A DNA stretch of 64,000 nt from Rhabdothermincola sediminis (lineage in GTDB: Bacteria; Actinomycetota; Acidimicrobiia; Acidimicrobiales; Acidimicrobilacustridaceae), in the NCBI RefSeq assembly GCF_014805525.1, contig NZ_JACFSZ010000010.1, positions 62,001 to 126,000 on the forward strand, written 5' to 3'. Every line of letters starts with the position of its first letter. The stretch's first letter is position 1. The notes under the pieces are model-generated. The model worked only from the letters and a program-made list of their open reading frames with translations. It did no database searches and was not told where the DNA came from. Both the position numbers and the translations under genes were made by a program. Below, one piece after another: positions 33,622 to 43,034 of the stretch.

Positions 33622-35070
33622 TCAGGTGCCGACCGGGCGCGGAGACAGGTGCTCGACCGGTGGACCGCCCGGCGCGGTGACTAGGGCCGTGGCCAGCTCG
33701 TCGAGCGGCAGGAGCCCTCGCGGTTGGTCCGGGCCATTGATCACGTAGGCGAAGGTGAGCGTGGCGCCGCTGTCGGTCTCGACGAACCCGGCGAGCGCGT
33801 TGACCTCGGCGAGGGTGCCGGTCTTGGCCCGCACCCGCCCTTCGGCCGGGGTGTCGCGCATCCGCTTGCGCAGCGTGCCGGTGCGTCCGGCCGCCGGGAG
33901 GCTACGGCCGAGGACGCTGTCGGGCCCGGCCCGGTCGAGGGCCGCCACCAGCAGGCTGCACGTCACCCGGTCCTGGGGATCGAGCCCTGAGCCGTCGCGC
34001 AGCTCGATGCCCGCCACCGGCAGGCCGAGCTGCGCGAGCTCGGTGGCGATGGCGTCGAGCCCGGCTCGGGTGGTGCCCTCCCCACGGGTTGCGACACCCA
34101 GTTCCTTGACCAGAAGTTCCGCGGTGGTGTTGTCGCTGTCGGCGATCATCTCGCCCACCAGGTCCCGGACCGGCGGGGACTCCAGGGTGGCGATCACGGT
34201 CGCACCGGCGGGCGCCGGGCCGGTCGACGGCGCGCCGGCCACCCGCACGCCTCGATCCTCGAGCAGGGTGCGTAGCGTCTCGGCGGCGAGCAAGGCGGGC
34301 TCACCGGGCTTGCGGAACCGGGCAGGCTCGTTCGGCGCCAGCGACAACCCGGTCGAGCCGTCGTTGACCACCAGCGCGCTGAGCGGGCCGACGTAGCCTT
34401 CCCGCTGGTAGCGCTGGGGCCACGTGGGGATCCAGCGCTCCTGGTCGTAGCGTGACTCGTCCCCGATGATGCCACCCCGGATCTCACGCACGCCCGCGGC
34501 CGCGATCCGGTCGGCGAGCTCACCGAAGTCGTTCGAGAGCTGGCTGGGGTTCTCGAAGGTGACCTTGTAGCCATCAGTGGTTAGCAGCGGGTCGCCGCCG
34601 CCGATCAAGTACAGGTCGCCGTCGATCACACCGTCCTGGGGCGCCTGGCGCGCCTGGACGGTGGTCGTGAGGTGGCTGTCGGGATCGAGGGTCTCGAGCA
34701 CCGCCACACCCGTGAGCAGCTTGAGGGTGGATGCCGGGACCACCGGGGTGTCGGGGTCCTTCTCCAGCAGCACGCGCCCACCAGCGCTGACCACGAGGCA
34801 GCTCGAAGGCGGTGCCTCGGCCAGCAGCGGTGCCAGCGCGTCGTGGAGGCGCTGGCCGGTGATGGTGGCCCGGAGCAGCTCGGGAGCGCGGCGGGCGGAC
34901 AGCACCGGGGTGGCGAGCCGGGTCCCCGTGGCCTCGGCCGGCGAGGCGGCCACTGTGCGATCAGGCCCGACGGAGACCGCCTCGCCCGCACAGCCCGCGG
35001 CGAGCATCGCGCCCACTGCGGCGAACGCAGCCAAGGCCCGGCGGTGCGATCGAGGCGGGTGGCGCGGCAT
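33622..35070 (-). CDS. dacB: D-alanyl-D-alanine carboxypeptidase of the PBP4/DacB family
   Basis: 482 residues from the ATG at 35070, whose signal peptide ends in a lipobox (LAAGC, C27). The catalytic motifs are SxxK in PASTLK, SxN in SDNTT and KTG in AKTGTL. The long insertion between SxxK and SxN is typical for the PBP4 (S13) family, which trims the peptide stems of peptidoglycan. An upstream in-frame extension of 37 codons has no signal-peptide logic and was rejected. Confidence 0.92.
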   Translation of the reverse strand: MPRHPPRSHRRALAAFAAVGAMLAAGCAGEAVSVGPDRTVAASPAEATGTRLATPVLSARRAPELLRATITGQRLHDALAPLLAEAPPSSCLVVSAGGRVLLEKDPDTPVVPASTLKLLTGVAVLETLDPDSHLTTTVQARQAPQDGVIDGDLYLIGGGDPLLTTDGYKVTFENPSQLSNDFGELADRIAAAGVREIRGGIIGDESRYDQERWIPTWPQRYQREGYVGPLSALVVNDGSTGLSLAPNEPARFRKPGEPALLAAETLRTLLEDRGVRVAGAPSTGPAPAGATVIATLESPPVRDLVGEMIADSDNTTAELLVKELGVATRGEGTTRAGLDAIATELAQLGLPVAGIELRDGSGLDPQDRVTCSLLVAALDRAGPDSVLGRSLPAAGRTGTLRKRMRDTPAEGRVRAKTGTLAEVNALAGFVETDSGATLTFAYVINGPDQPRGLLPLDELATALVTAPGGPPVEHLSPRPVGT

Positions 35071-35156
35071 CGAGTGGGAGCCTACGTGCCGCGGACACAC
35101 CGGCCGGCGCATGCCGCCGCTCGCCGGCGCCACCCGCCGGCCGGTGTAGGGCCGCC

Positions 35157-36623
35157 TCAAAGACCCCGGCGGGCCCGCCACCGGGCATGGTGCCAGAGGT
35201 GGGCCAGGGCAACCACGGCCCGGTTCGAGGACGGATAGCAGTACTTGCCGCTCTCCACGACGCCCCGCACCGCGGGATTGTCGGGCGAGCTGATCGACAG
35301 CTCGGTGGCCGTGAGGATCGGCTTGCCCAGCTCGTCGGCCAGCGCGCCGGCCGTGGTCGTGTACCGGTGGTCCTGACGCTCATGGAAGCTCACGATGCGA
35401 TCGAGACCGTGGTCGGGGTAGAAGGGCCCCTCCCGCTCGAGCTTGCCCTGGTTCCCCTGGATGCCCATCCCGAGCAGGATCACGGCGTCGACGTCGTCGT
35501 GGCGGGCCACGGTCGACAGCACCGAGGGGACGGTGTCCTTGGTCTCACCACCCGCGAGATCGATGGGGTTGTTGCGACTCCAGCGGGGCGGGAGCTCGGC
35601 GTCGAGATCGCGCAGTAGGTCCGCAGACAGCGTCATCAGGTCGAGGTCGGTACGGGCGATGGCATCGGCGGTGACAACGCCCCAACCACCCGCCGTCGAC
35701 AGCACCGCCACCTTCGGGCCCTTGGGGAGCGGCTGGGTGGCGAAGGTGGCCGCGGCCTCGTAGGCCTCCTCGATCGTGGCCGCCCGCACGGCCCCCGCCT
35801 GCCGGCACATGCCGTCGAAGACCCGGTCATCGGTGGCCAGCGAACCCGTGTGGCTCGCCGCGGCCCGGGCACCGCCGGCGGTGGCCCCGCCCTTCACCAG
35901 GACCACGGGAATCTGCTCGCACACCGCGCGAAGGCGTTCGAAGAAGCGGCGACCGTCGCTGACCCCCTCGACGTAGGCCAGCGCCACATCGGTAGCGGGA
36001 TCCTCGGCGTAGAACTCGAGGACGTCCGCCACCCCCACCTGTGCTGCGTTCCCGGCCGAGACCGCGCGGCTCACGCCCACACCGCTGTGGATGGCGTAGT
36101 TCATGAACGAGGAGACGAAGTTGCCGGACTGGCTCACGATCCCGATGCGGCCGGGAGGTGGATACGGCGCCACGATCTGCGCACACATCGACACCGGGGT
36201 GGACACCACGCCCTGCCCGTTGGGCCCCACGAGCAACAGGCCCAGCTCGTCGGCCAGCGTGACCAGCTCGTCCTGGAGGGCCCGGCCCTCCTCCCCCGCC
36301 TCGCCGTAGCCCGCGGAGGCGATGAACGCGGCCTTGATGCCCTTGCTGGCCGCGGTGCGCAGCACCTCGGAGTTGGATGCCGCGGGCGTGCACACGAAGA
36401 CCAGGTCGGCTTCCCCCGCAGGCACATCCTCCAGCGAGGGCAGGGTGGGCCGGCCGAGCACCGCTGAGCCCTCGCGATTGGTGGCGAAGACCTTGCCCCG
36501 ATAGCCGCAGGCCAGCAGGTTGTGCAGCGCCACGAAGCCGAACTTGCCAGGGTGGGTCGAGGCCCCCGCCACCACCACCCCTCGGGGCTCGAAGAGCGCC
36601 AGGAACTGCTCGGTGGTCGCCAT
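35157..36623 (-). CDS. ADP-forming acyl-CoA synthetase, alpha subunit (CoA-binding and ligase domains)
   Basis: 488 residues: a CoA-binding Rossmann domain (VVVAGASTHPGKFG), a succinyl-CoA synthetase-like domain with SQSGNFVSSFMNYA and GGWGVVTAD, and a C-terminal ligase domain. A phospho-His candidate is in ASHTGSLA. With the ATP-grasp protein encoded just upstream (one-base TGATG overlap) it would form ADP-forming acetyl/acyl-CoA synthetase, turning acyl-CoA plus ADP into acid plus ATP, or the reverse. Confidence 0.88.
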   Translation of the reverse strand: MATTEQFLALFEPRGVVVAGASTHPGKFGFVALHNLLACGYRGKVFATNREGSAVLGRPTLPSLEDVPAGEADLVFVCTPAASNSEVLRTAASKGIKAAFIASAGYGEAGEEGRALQDELVTLADELGLLLVGPNGQGVVSTPVSMCAQIVAPYPPPGRIGIVSQSGNFVSSFMNYAIHSGVGVSRAVSAGNAAQVGVADVLEFYAEDPATDVALAYVEGVSDGRRFFERLRAVCEQIPVVLVKGGATAGGARAAASHTGSLATDDRVFDGMCRQAGAVRAATIEEAYEAAATFATQPLPKGPKVAVLSTAGGWGVVTADAIARTDLDLMTLSADLLRDLDAELPPRWSRNNPIDLAGGETKDTVPSVLSTVARHDDVDAVILLGMGIQGNQGKLEREGPFYPDHGLDRIVSFHERQDHRYTTTAGALADELGKPILTATELSISSPDNPAVRGVVESGKYCYPSSNRAVVALAHLWHHARWRARRGL

Positions 36624-37315
36624 CAGGCCTGTACCTCGACGAGCGCGTCGACCGCGATCGGCTCACCGCCGACGATGAGCACGGGGTTGAGGTCCGCCGA
36701 CACGATCTCGGGGTGGACCACCGCGGCCCGCGACAGCGCGAGCAGCACGTCGGCCAACCGCGACCGGTCGACGGGAGGCTCGCCCCGGAAGGCGCGCAGC
36801 AGGTTCTGGGTCGTGAGGTCGTCGATCATCTCCTCTGCGTCTTCCCGCTCGATGGGCACCAGCCGGATGGTCGCGTCGGCGATGGCCTCTGCCAGCACGC
36901 CGCCGACACCCAGCATCACCGTCATGCCGAAGTGGGGGTCGCGAGCCAGCCCCGCGATCAGCTCGCGGGTGGCGCGCAACATCGGTGCGACCAGCAGCTC
37001 CACCTCGCCGTCGGCAGGAGTCGCCGCCGCCAGCAGCTCGCCGGCCGCTCGACGGACCGCTGCTTCATCGGCCAGGTTCAGCCGGACCAGGTTCCGTTCA
37101 GTCTTGTGGGCGATGCGGTCGCCATTGAGCTTGACCACCGCGGGGAAGCCGATGTCGATCGCGGCGGCGACCGCGGCGTCCGGGTCGGCGACGACCCGTT
37201 CCTCCGGGAAGGGGACACCGAAGCGCGCCAGCAGCGCTTTCGAGCGGGCTTCCGAGAGGGTGCGGCTGATGGGTGGTTCGTGCGGCGCGCGACCACCGGC
37301 TGAGGCTGGCGGCAT
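36623..37315 (-). CDS. ADP-forming acyl-CoA synthetase, beta subunit (ATP-grasp)
   Basis: 230 residues from the ATG at 37315. It has the ATP-grasp pattern PAVVKLNGDRIAHKTERNLVRLNL, then APMLRATRELIAGLARDPHFG and SADLNPVLIV. In many bacteria this domain is fused to the alpha subunit; here the two are separate. It lies 21 bases from the divergent GH84 gene. The acyl substrate is unknown. Confidence 0.88.
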   Translation of the reverse strand: MPPASAGGRAPHEPPISRTLSEARSKALLARFGVPFPEERVVADPDAAVAAAIDIGFPAVVKLNGDRIAHKTERNLVRLNLADEAAVRRAAGELLAAATPADGEVELLVAPMLRATRELIAGLARDPHFGMTVMLGVGGVLAEAIADATIRLVPIEREDAEEMIDDLTTQNLLRAFRGEPPVDRSRLADVLLALSRAAVVHPEIVSADLNPVLIVGGEPIAVDALVEVQA

Positions 37316-37336
37316 GGGTGCGTACCCTAGCGAGCC

Positions 37337-38644
37337 ATGGGATGGGCGATCCGCGGGCTGATCGAGGGCTTCTACGGGCCGCCCTGGTCGTGGGACGAGC
37401 GGCTCGACGTGATGGCGTGGTGCCACCAGCGAGGCATGACCCACTACCTCTACGCCCCCAAGGACGATCCCCTCCATCGGGAGCGCTGGCGCGAGCGGTA
37501 TCCGGCGGAGGCCCTGGCCGGGTTCGAACGCCTCCTCGAAGCGGGCACGCTCCAGGTCGGGTTCGCGCTGAGCCCCGGCCTGTCGATCGACTACGCATCG
37601 GCCGAGGACCGGGCCGCCCTGCTGGAGAAACTCGTGCAACTCACGGCAGTCGGCGTGCGGTTGGTCTGCCTGGCCCTCGACGACATCCCACCCCGTCCCG
37701 GGCTGGGAGACGAGCATGCCGGGCTCACGCGGTGGTTGCGGGAGGAGCTCGACGCTGACGTCGCCCTCGTGCTGGTGCCCACCGAGTACACCGGCAGCAC
37801 GTCCACCCCGTACCTGGATGCGCTCGCCACGGGGGTCCCCGTCGAGGTCCCGATCGCCTGGACGGGCGCCACCGTGGTGTGCGACGAGATCACCGCCGGC
37901 GACGCGCAGGCCCGAGCCGCGACCCTCGGTGACCGGCCGCCACTCGTCTGGGACAACTACCCGGTGAACGACGCGCTGATGGCCGATCGGCTGTTCCTCG
38001 GGCCGCTCCGCGGCCGAGACCCGGCACTTTCGAGTGCCTGTGCGGGGTACCTCGCCAACCCGATGGTCCAGCCGCTCGCCTCGAAGCTCCCCTTGTCGTC
38101 GGTGGCGGCGTTCCTGCGGGGCGATGACCCGGCCGCGGCGTGGGAGCAGGACGCGGCTGCGCTGGGGATCCGGGGATTCGCGGCGGCGTGCGACGGGGTG
38201 GAGCCCTGGCAGCTCACCCGGGCGGTCGTGAGCTCGTTCGGACCAGCACGGCAGGAGGCGATGGCCCGGCTACGGGCCTGGATCGACGAGGCGGTCGACG
38301 TGGACGCGGTGGCCGACGAGAAGCTGCTGACGGAGATCACCCCGTGGCTCACCCAGCTGCGCGCCGAGCGCGAAGTGGTGCGGATCGCACTGCGAGTGCT
38401 CGCCGCGCTCGACGCCGGCGACCTGGCGAAGGCCACCGACCAGGGGCTGGCCCTCCTCTATCTCTGGCCACCCCTGCGCCGGGCGGCGCATTCGGTGATG
38501 GGCCCGCGCTGCAGCGTCCGCCCGGTGCTGGGACAGTGGGCCGACGGCACGTGGCGCTACGGCGCCGGCAGTGTGCTGGAGGACCGGAACGCCACCGACT
38601 CGCTCGTGCGCTTCGCGCTGGCGTCGCTCGCCGAGGCGGGCTGA
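37337..38644 (+). CDS. GH84-family beta-N-acetylglucosaminidase (O-GlcNAcase/hyaluronidase-like)
   Basis: 435 residues. It begins with GLIEGFYGPPWSWDERLDVMAWCHQRGMTHYLYAPKDD, the GH84 signature, and carries the catalytic Asp pair in LALDDIP. The region with WTGATVV and VWDNYPVND matches the substrate pocket of the family. No signal peptide or anchor is visible, which implies a cytoplasmic enzyme, unusual for a family known from secreted bacterial and eukaryotic O-GlcNAcases. The natural substrate is unknown. Confidence 0.88.
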   Translation: MGWAIRGLIEGFYGPPWSWDERLDVMAWCHQRGMTHYLYAPKDDPLHRERWRERYPAEALAGFERLLEAGTLQVGFALSPGLSIDYASAEDRAALLEKLVQLTAVGVRLVCLALDDIPPRPGLGDEHAGLTRWLREELDADVALVLVPTEYTGSTSTPYLDALATGVPVEVPIAWTGATVVCDEITAGDAQARAATLGDRPPLVWDNYPVNDALMADRLFLGPLRGRDPALSSACAGYLANPMVQPLASKLPLSSVAAFLRGDDPAAAWEQDAAALGIRGFAAACDGVEPWQLTRAVVSSFGPARQEAMARLRAWIDEAVDVDAVADEKLLTEITPWLTQLRAEREVVRIALRVLAALDAGDLAKATDQGLALLYLWPPLRRAAHSVMGPRCSVRPVLGQWADGTWRYGAGSVLEDRNATDSLVRFALASLAEAG

Positions 38645-38660
38645 AGGGCCAGGCGGCGGC

Positions 38661-39281
38661 TCACGGCTCGAGCGCAGCCCGCATGAACGCCCTCAGGTGC
38701 TCTAGGCGCTGCTGGAGCACCTCGGGGGCCATCGGATCCCGGCCGAGCAGACCCTCGATGAAGGGCCGGTCACCGAAGTAGCTCAACAGCGCGCCATACC
38801 CGGTCAGGAGGAGCTGCTCGGGGTCGAACCGGCGGAAGGTGCCGGCATCCATCTCCCGCTCGAAGTACCCCACCGCCCGTTCGAACAGGGGCCTGAGCAT
38901 GACCCCGAGGTCCACCCCCAGCCGTTCCCCACCGTCGAGCGCCTCCCGCCTCACGATTCGGACGAACTCCGGGTTGGCGACGAAGAACCGGAAACCCGCG
39001 GTCAGCACCTGGTCGACCCGGGCCCAACCCGTGAGCGCGTCGTGCGCAGGACCGGTGGCCTCGTCCACCCGGGCCATCCACTCGCTCAGAGCGTCCTCGA
39101 AGACCTGGCGGTAGATGGCATCCTTCGACGGGAAGTGGTGCAGCACACTGGAGCGGCGGATGCCGACGGCCTCCGCGATGTCGTTGAGCGAGGTGCCGTC
39201 GTAGCCGTGCTCTGCGAAGCAGTGCCGGGCGGCGAGCAGGATCGAGTCCCGCGTCGATGTCGTGGATTCCTCGACCGCCAC
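38661..39281 (-). CDS. TetR-family transcriptional regulator
   Basis: 206 residues. The N-terminal HTH ([24 protein letters not shown], then [15 protein letters not shown]) is the TetR signature; the rest is a ligand-binding helical domain. It is convergent with the GH84 gene (16 bases between stops) and divergent from the small gene at 39353. Its targets are unknown; autoregulation across the 71-base gap would be typical. Confidence 0.92.
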   Translation of the reverse strand: MAVEESTTSTRDSILLAARHCFAEHGYDGTSLNDIAEAVGIRRSSVLHHFPSKDAIYRQVFEDALSEWMARVDEATGPAHDALTGWARVDQVLTAGFRFFVANPEFVRIVRREALDGGERLGVDLGVMLRPLFERAVGYFEREMDAGTFRRFDPEQLLLTGYGALLSYFGDRPFIEGLLGRDPMAPEVLQQRLEHLRAFMRAALEP

Positions 39282-39352
39282 GCTGCCAGGGTAGTGACCG
39301 GTGGGCGGCGGAGCCGCTTCCGTGTACCGGATCGCACGGATAGCTTGCGCCC

Positions 39353-39739
39353 GTGCACATCCTCGCCGCCCTCTTCATCGACGGGATCGACGTCCGGCAG
39401 GTCCCCGGGCCCTCCACCCGTCTCGACCTCACCGGCGTGGGCTTCTCCGCCCCGGCACCCGCTGCGCTCCCGGTGACCATCGAGCCCCACCTGGTGGTGA
39501 TCGTGCACTGCCCGCCGGACCATCGGGGCACCGCGGCGCTCGAGGTCGTGTACCGGCGCGACGGCGAACCGGTGGCGCGCAACGTCCAACCCCTCGAGGT
39601 CGAACCGGGACGGTTCACCTACCGGCTCGTACGGGCGGAGCTCACCTTCGAGGCCTTCGGGACGGTGGACGCGCATTGCCGCATCGACCTCGGCCCAGCG
39701 ACGGTGGTGCCCTTCACCCTCCTCCCGCCGGTGGGCTGA
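39353..39739 (+). CDS. protein of unknown function
   Basis: 128 residues from a GTG at 39353. The sequence is beta-rich, with no signal peptide or membrane segment and few charged helices. It lies divergent from the tetR gene and about 100 bases upstream of transketolase, in the same direction as the latter. A product controlled by the TetR protein is possible. No family was recognised. Confidence 0.65.
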   Translation: MHILAALFIDGIDVRQVPGPSTRLDLTGVGFSAPAPAALPVTIEPHLVVIVHCPPDHRGTAALEVVYRRDGEPVARNVQPLEVEPGRFTYRLVRAELTFEAFGTVDAHCRIDLGPATVVPFTLLPPVG

Positions 39740-39837
39740 CCGCCCGCCGGAGCGGGCCCTCGCGCCGCGGCGGACCCGGCGTCGGAGCGGCGGGGTGCCC
39801 TTGGCTAGGGTGGCCGCAGCCATCGGAGGGAGGGACC

Positions 39838-41835
39838 GTGACCGACGCCGAGCTCCAGCAGCGAAGCATCAACGTGATCCGCGGGCTGGCGATGGACGCG
39901 CCCCAAGCCGCGAACTCCGGCCATCCGGGCACGGCGATGGCGCTGGCACCGCTGGCGTACACCCTCTGGGCGCGGGTCATGCGCTACGACGCCGCGGCAC
40001 CTGATTGGCCCAACCGTGATCGCTTCATCCTGTCGGCCGGCCACGCGTCGATCCTGCTGTACTCGATGCTCTACCTCACCGGCCACGGGCTACAGCTCGA
40101 CGACATCGAGGCGTTCCGGCAGTGGGGCTCACGCACTCCGGGTCATCCGGAGGTCCACCACACGCCCGGGGTGGAGGTCACGACCGGCCCCCTGGGTCAG
40201 GGCTTCGCGAACGCGGTCGGGATGGCCCTGGCCGAGCACATGTTGCGTGCCCGGTTCGGCGAGCAGCTCTTCGATCACCACACCTTCGTCATCGCCAGCG
40301 ACGGCGACCTCGAAGAGGGCATCAGCCACGAGGCGGCCTCGCTGGCCGGGCACCTCGGCCTGGGCAAGCTGGTCGTGGTCTACGACGACAACCACATCAG
40401 CATCGACGGGCCGACCGAGCTGGCCTTCTCCGACGACACGGCGGCGCGGTTCGCCGCCTACGGCTGGCACGTCGACCGCATCGGCGAGGTGGCCAACGAC
40501 GTCGACACCTTGGAGGCCGCGCTGCGGCGAGCCATGGTGGTGGAGGATCGGCCGTCCCTGGTGATCCTGCGCAGCCACATCGGCTACCCCTCACCCACCT
40601 ACACCGACACCGCGCACGCCCACGGCAGCCCGCTCGGCGAGGAGGAGGTGCGGGCCACCAAGGAGATCCTCGGGCTGCCGCCGGGCGAGCGCTTCTGGGT
40701 GCCCGACGACGTGCTCGCCCACCTCCGCCAGGCCGGTCGGCGTGGCCGCACCGAGCGGGAGTCCTGGGAGCAGACCTGGTCCAGCTGGCCGGAGCACCGG
40801 GAGGAGATCGAGGCCTGTCTGCAGGGCCGGGGCCTTCCCGGGTGGGAGGCCAAGCTGCCGACCTGGCAGCCCGGCGAGAAGGTGGCCACCCGCAACGCGG
40901 GCAAGGCGTGCATCGACGCGGTCCTCGACGTCGTCCCCGGCCTCGTGGGGGGCGGCGCGGACCTCACCGGGAACACCGGCACCGAGATGCCGCCCGAGGC
41001 CGGGACCTTCTCCCGCACCAACCGCGCCGGGCGCCAGATCCACTTCGGGGTCCGCGAGCACGGGATGGGGGGGATCATGAACGGCATGGCCCTCCACGGC
41101 GGGCTGATCCCCGTGGGGGGCACCTTCTTCGTCTTCAGCGACTACATGCGCCCCTCCGTCCGCCTCGCCGCGCTCTCGCGGGCCAAGGTGATCTACTCCT
41201 GGTCCCATGACTCGGTGGGACTCGGCGAGGACGGCCCCACCCACCAGCCGATCGAGCAGCTGGCGGCGATGCGGGCGATGCCCGGGCTGCGGGTGATCCG
41301 GCCCGCGGACGCCAACGAGACCGCCATGGCCTACCGGGTGGCCATCGAAAGCGACGGTCCGACCGCGCTGATCCTCAGCCGGCAGAACCTTCCGGTCCTT
41401 GATGGCACCGCGGGCAACGCGGGGGTGGCGAAGGGCGCGTACGTGCTGCGCGACGTCGACGACCCGGCCGTGATCCTCATCGGCACGGGGAGCGAGGTGG
41501 CCGTCGCGCTGGCCGCGGCCGACCAGCTCCAGGCCGGCGGGATCGCCACTCGGGTGGTCTCCATGCCCTCGTGGGACCTGTTCGCAGCTCAGCCGGTCGC
41601 CTACCGCCAGCAGGTACTCCCTCCAGGGCTGCCGAAGGTGTCCGTGGAAGCGGCGTCCACCTTCGGGTGGGAGCGCTACGCCGACCGTTCCGTGGGCATC
41701 GACTCCTTCGGAGCCAGCGCCCCCGGGCCGGTGGTCCTGGAGCAGCTCGGCATCACCCCGGAGCAGGTCGCGGCGGCGGCCCGGGAGCTACTCGGCCGCA
41801 CCGATCCGGTGGGCGAGGATCAGCGGGCGAGGTGA
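39838..41835 (+). CDS. tkt: transketolase
   Basis: 665 residues from the GTG at 39838, with GGAGGGAGGG just upstream. It has the thiamine diphosphate motif (IASDGDLEEGISHEAASLAGHLGLGKLVVVYDDN), SGHPGTAMALAPLAYTLW, and the pyrimidine-binding HDSVGLGEDGPTHQP with catalytic His. It moves two-carbon units between sugar phosphates. It is followed 73 bases later by transaldolase and then by pgl, forming a pentose phosphate operon. Confidence 0.97.
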   Translation: MTDAELQQRSINVIRGLAMDAPQAANSGHPGTAMALAPLAYTLWARVMRYDAAAPDWPNRDRFILSAGHASILLYSMLYLTGHGLQLDDIEAFRQWGSRTPGHPEVHHTPGVEVTTGPLGQGFANAVGMALAEHMLRARFGEQLFDHHTFVIASDGDLEEGISHEAASLAGHLGLGKLVVVYDDNHISIDGPTELAFSDDTAARFAAYGWHVDRIGEVANDVDTLEAALRRAMVVEDRPSLVILRSHIGYPSPTYTDTAHAHGSPLGEEEVRATKEILGLPPGERFWVPDDVLAHLRQAGRRGRTERESWEQTWSSWPEHREEIEACLQGRGLPGWEAKLPTWQPGEKVATRNAGKACIDAVLDVVPGLVGGGADLTGNTGTEMPPEAGTFSRTNRAGRQIHFGVREHGMGGIMNGMALHGGLIPVGGTFFVFSDYMRPSVRLAALSRAKVIYSWSHDSVGLGEDGPTHQPIEQLAAMRAMPGLRVIRPADANETAMAYRVAIESDGPTALILSRQNLPVLDGTAGNAGVAKGAYVLRDVDDPAVILIGTGSEVAVALAAADQLQAGGIATRVVSMPSWDLFAAQPVAYRQQVLPPGLPKVSVEAASTFGWERYADRSVGIDSFGASAPGPVVLEQLGITPEQVAAAARELLGRTDPVGEDQRAR

Positions 41836-41908
41836 CGGCGAGCCGGGCGCACACGGGGCAGACTGGCAACGGCCACCGGCGGAGGCGGGTCCCGAGGAAG
41901 GAAGCGAC

Positions 41909-43006
41909 GTGAGCACGAGACTGCAGCAGCTCCATGATGAGCAGGGTCAGAGCCCGTGGCTCGACAACCTCAAGCGCGGCTGGATCACCAGCGGCGAGCT
42001 CGAGCGGTGGGTCGAGCGGGGCGTGCGCGGGATCACCTCGAATCCGAGCATCTTCCAGAAGGCGATCGAGAGCTCCGACGCCTACGACGTCCAGTACCGG
42101 GAGCTGATCGAGAGCGGCGCATCGGTCGAGAGCAGCTACTGGGATCTCGTCACCGATGACATCCGGCGGGCGCTGGCGATCCTCCGACCGGTCTACGACG
42201 CCAGCGACGGCGTCGACGGCTTCGTCTCCGTGGAGGTTGACCCCGGCCTGGCCCGAGACACGGCCGCCACCATCGAGGCCGCTCGCCACCTCCACACGAC
42301 GATCGCGCAACCCAACCTCTACGTGAAGATCCCGGGGACCGCGGAGGGCCTTCCCGCCATCCGGCAGATGATCGCCGAGGGTCGCAACATCAACGTCACC
42401 CTGCTGTTCTCGGTCGACCGCTACGCGGAGGTCATCGAGGCATACCTCTCGGGCCTCGAGGCCTGTGACGGCGACCTCTCCCGGGTGTCCTCGGTGGCGT
42501 CGTTCTTCGTCAGCCGGGTGGACACCGAGACCGACCGCCGCCTGGAGGCCATCGGCTCACCCGAGGCGCTCGCGCTGCGAGGAAAGGTCGCGGTCGCCAA
42601 CGCGAAGCTGGCCTACGAGCGCTTCGTCGCCGCATTCTCCGGTCCCCGGTGGGAGGCACTGGCCGCTCGGGGCGCCCGACCGCAACGCCCGTTGTGGGCG
42701 TCGACCTCGACCAAGAACCCGGCGTACTCCGACGTGCTCTACGTCGACGAGCTCATCGGGCCCGGCACGGTCAACACCATGCCGGACCAGACCCTCGAGG
42801 CATTCCTCGACCACGGCACGGTGCGGCGGACCATCGACGAGGACCTGGCCGGCGCACACGCCACGATGGCCACCCTGGCGGAGGTCGGGGTCGATCTCGC
42901 CGACGTCGCCCGCACCCTCGAGGACGAGGGTGTGGCCGCGTTCAGCAAGTCCTTCGAGGAGCTGATCGCCACGCTCGAGGGCAAAGCCCGGACGTTCACT
43001 CGCTGA
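41909..43006 (+). CDS. tal: transaldolase
   Basis: 365 residues from a GTG at 41909 with AGGAAGGAAG upstream. The Schiff-base lysine is in NLYVKIPGT; GITSNPSIFQKAI and LWASTSTKNPAYSD are the family motifs. The length fits the actinobacterial class (about 370). It transfers dihydroxyacetone units in the non-oxidative pentose phosphate pathway, between tkt and pgl. Confidence 0.96.
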   Translation: MSTRLQQLHDEQGQSPWLDNLKRGWITSGELERWVERGVRGITSNPSIFQKAIESSDAYDVQYRELIESGASVESSYWDLVTDDIRRALAILRPVYDASDGVDGFVSVEVDPGLARDTAATIEAARHLHTTIAQPNLYVKIPGTAEGLPAIRQMIAEGRNINVTLLFSVDRYAEVIEAYLSGLEACDGDLSRVSSVASFFVSRVDTETDRRLEAIGSPEALALRGKVAVANAKLAYERFVAAFSGPRWEALAARGARPQRPLWASTSTKNPAYSDVLYVDELIGPGTVNTMPDQTLEAFLDHGTVRRTIDEDLAGAHATMATLAEVGVDLADVARTLEDEGVAAFSKSFEELIATLEGKARTFTR

Positions 43007-43034
43007 AGACCACGGAGCGGAACGACGAGTCACC

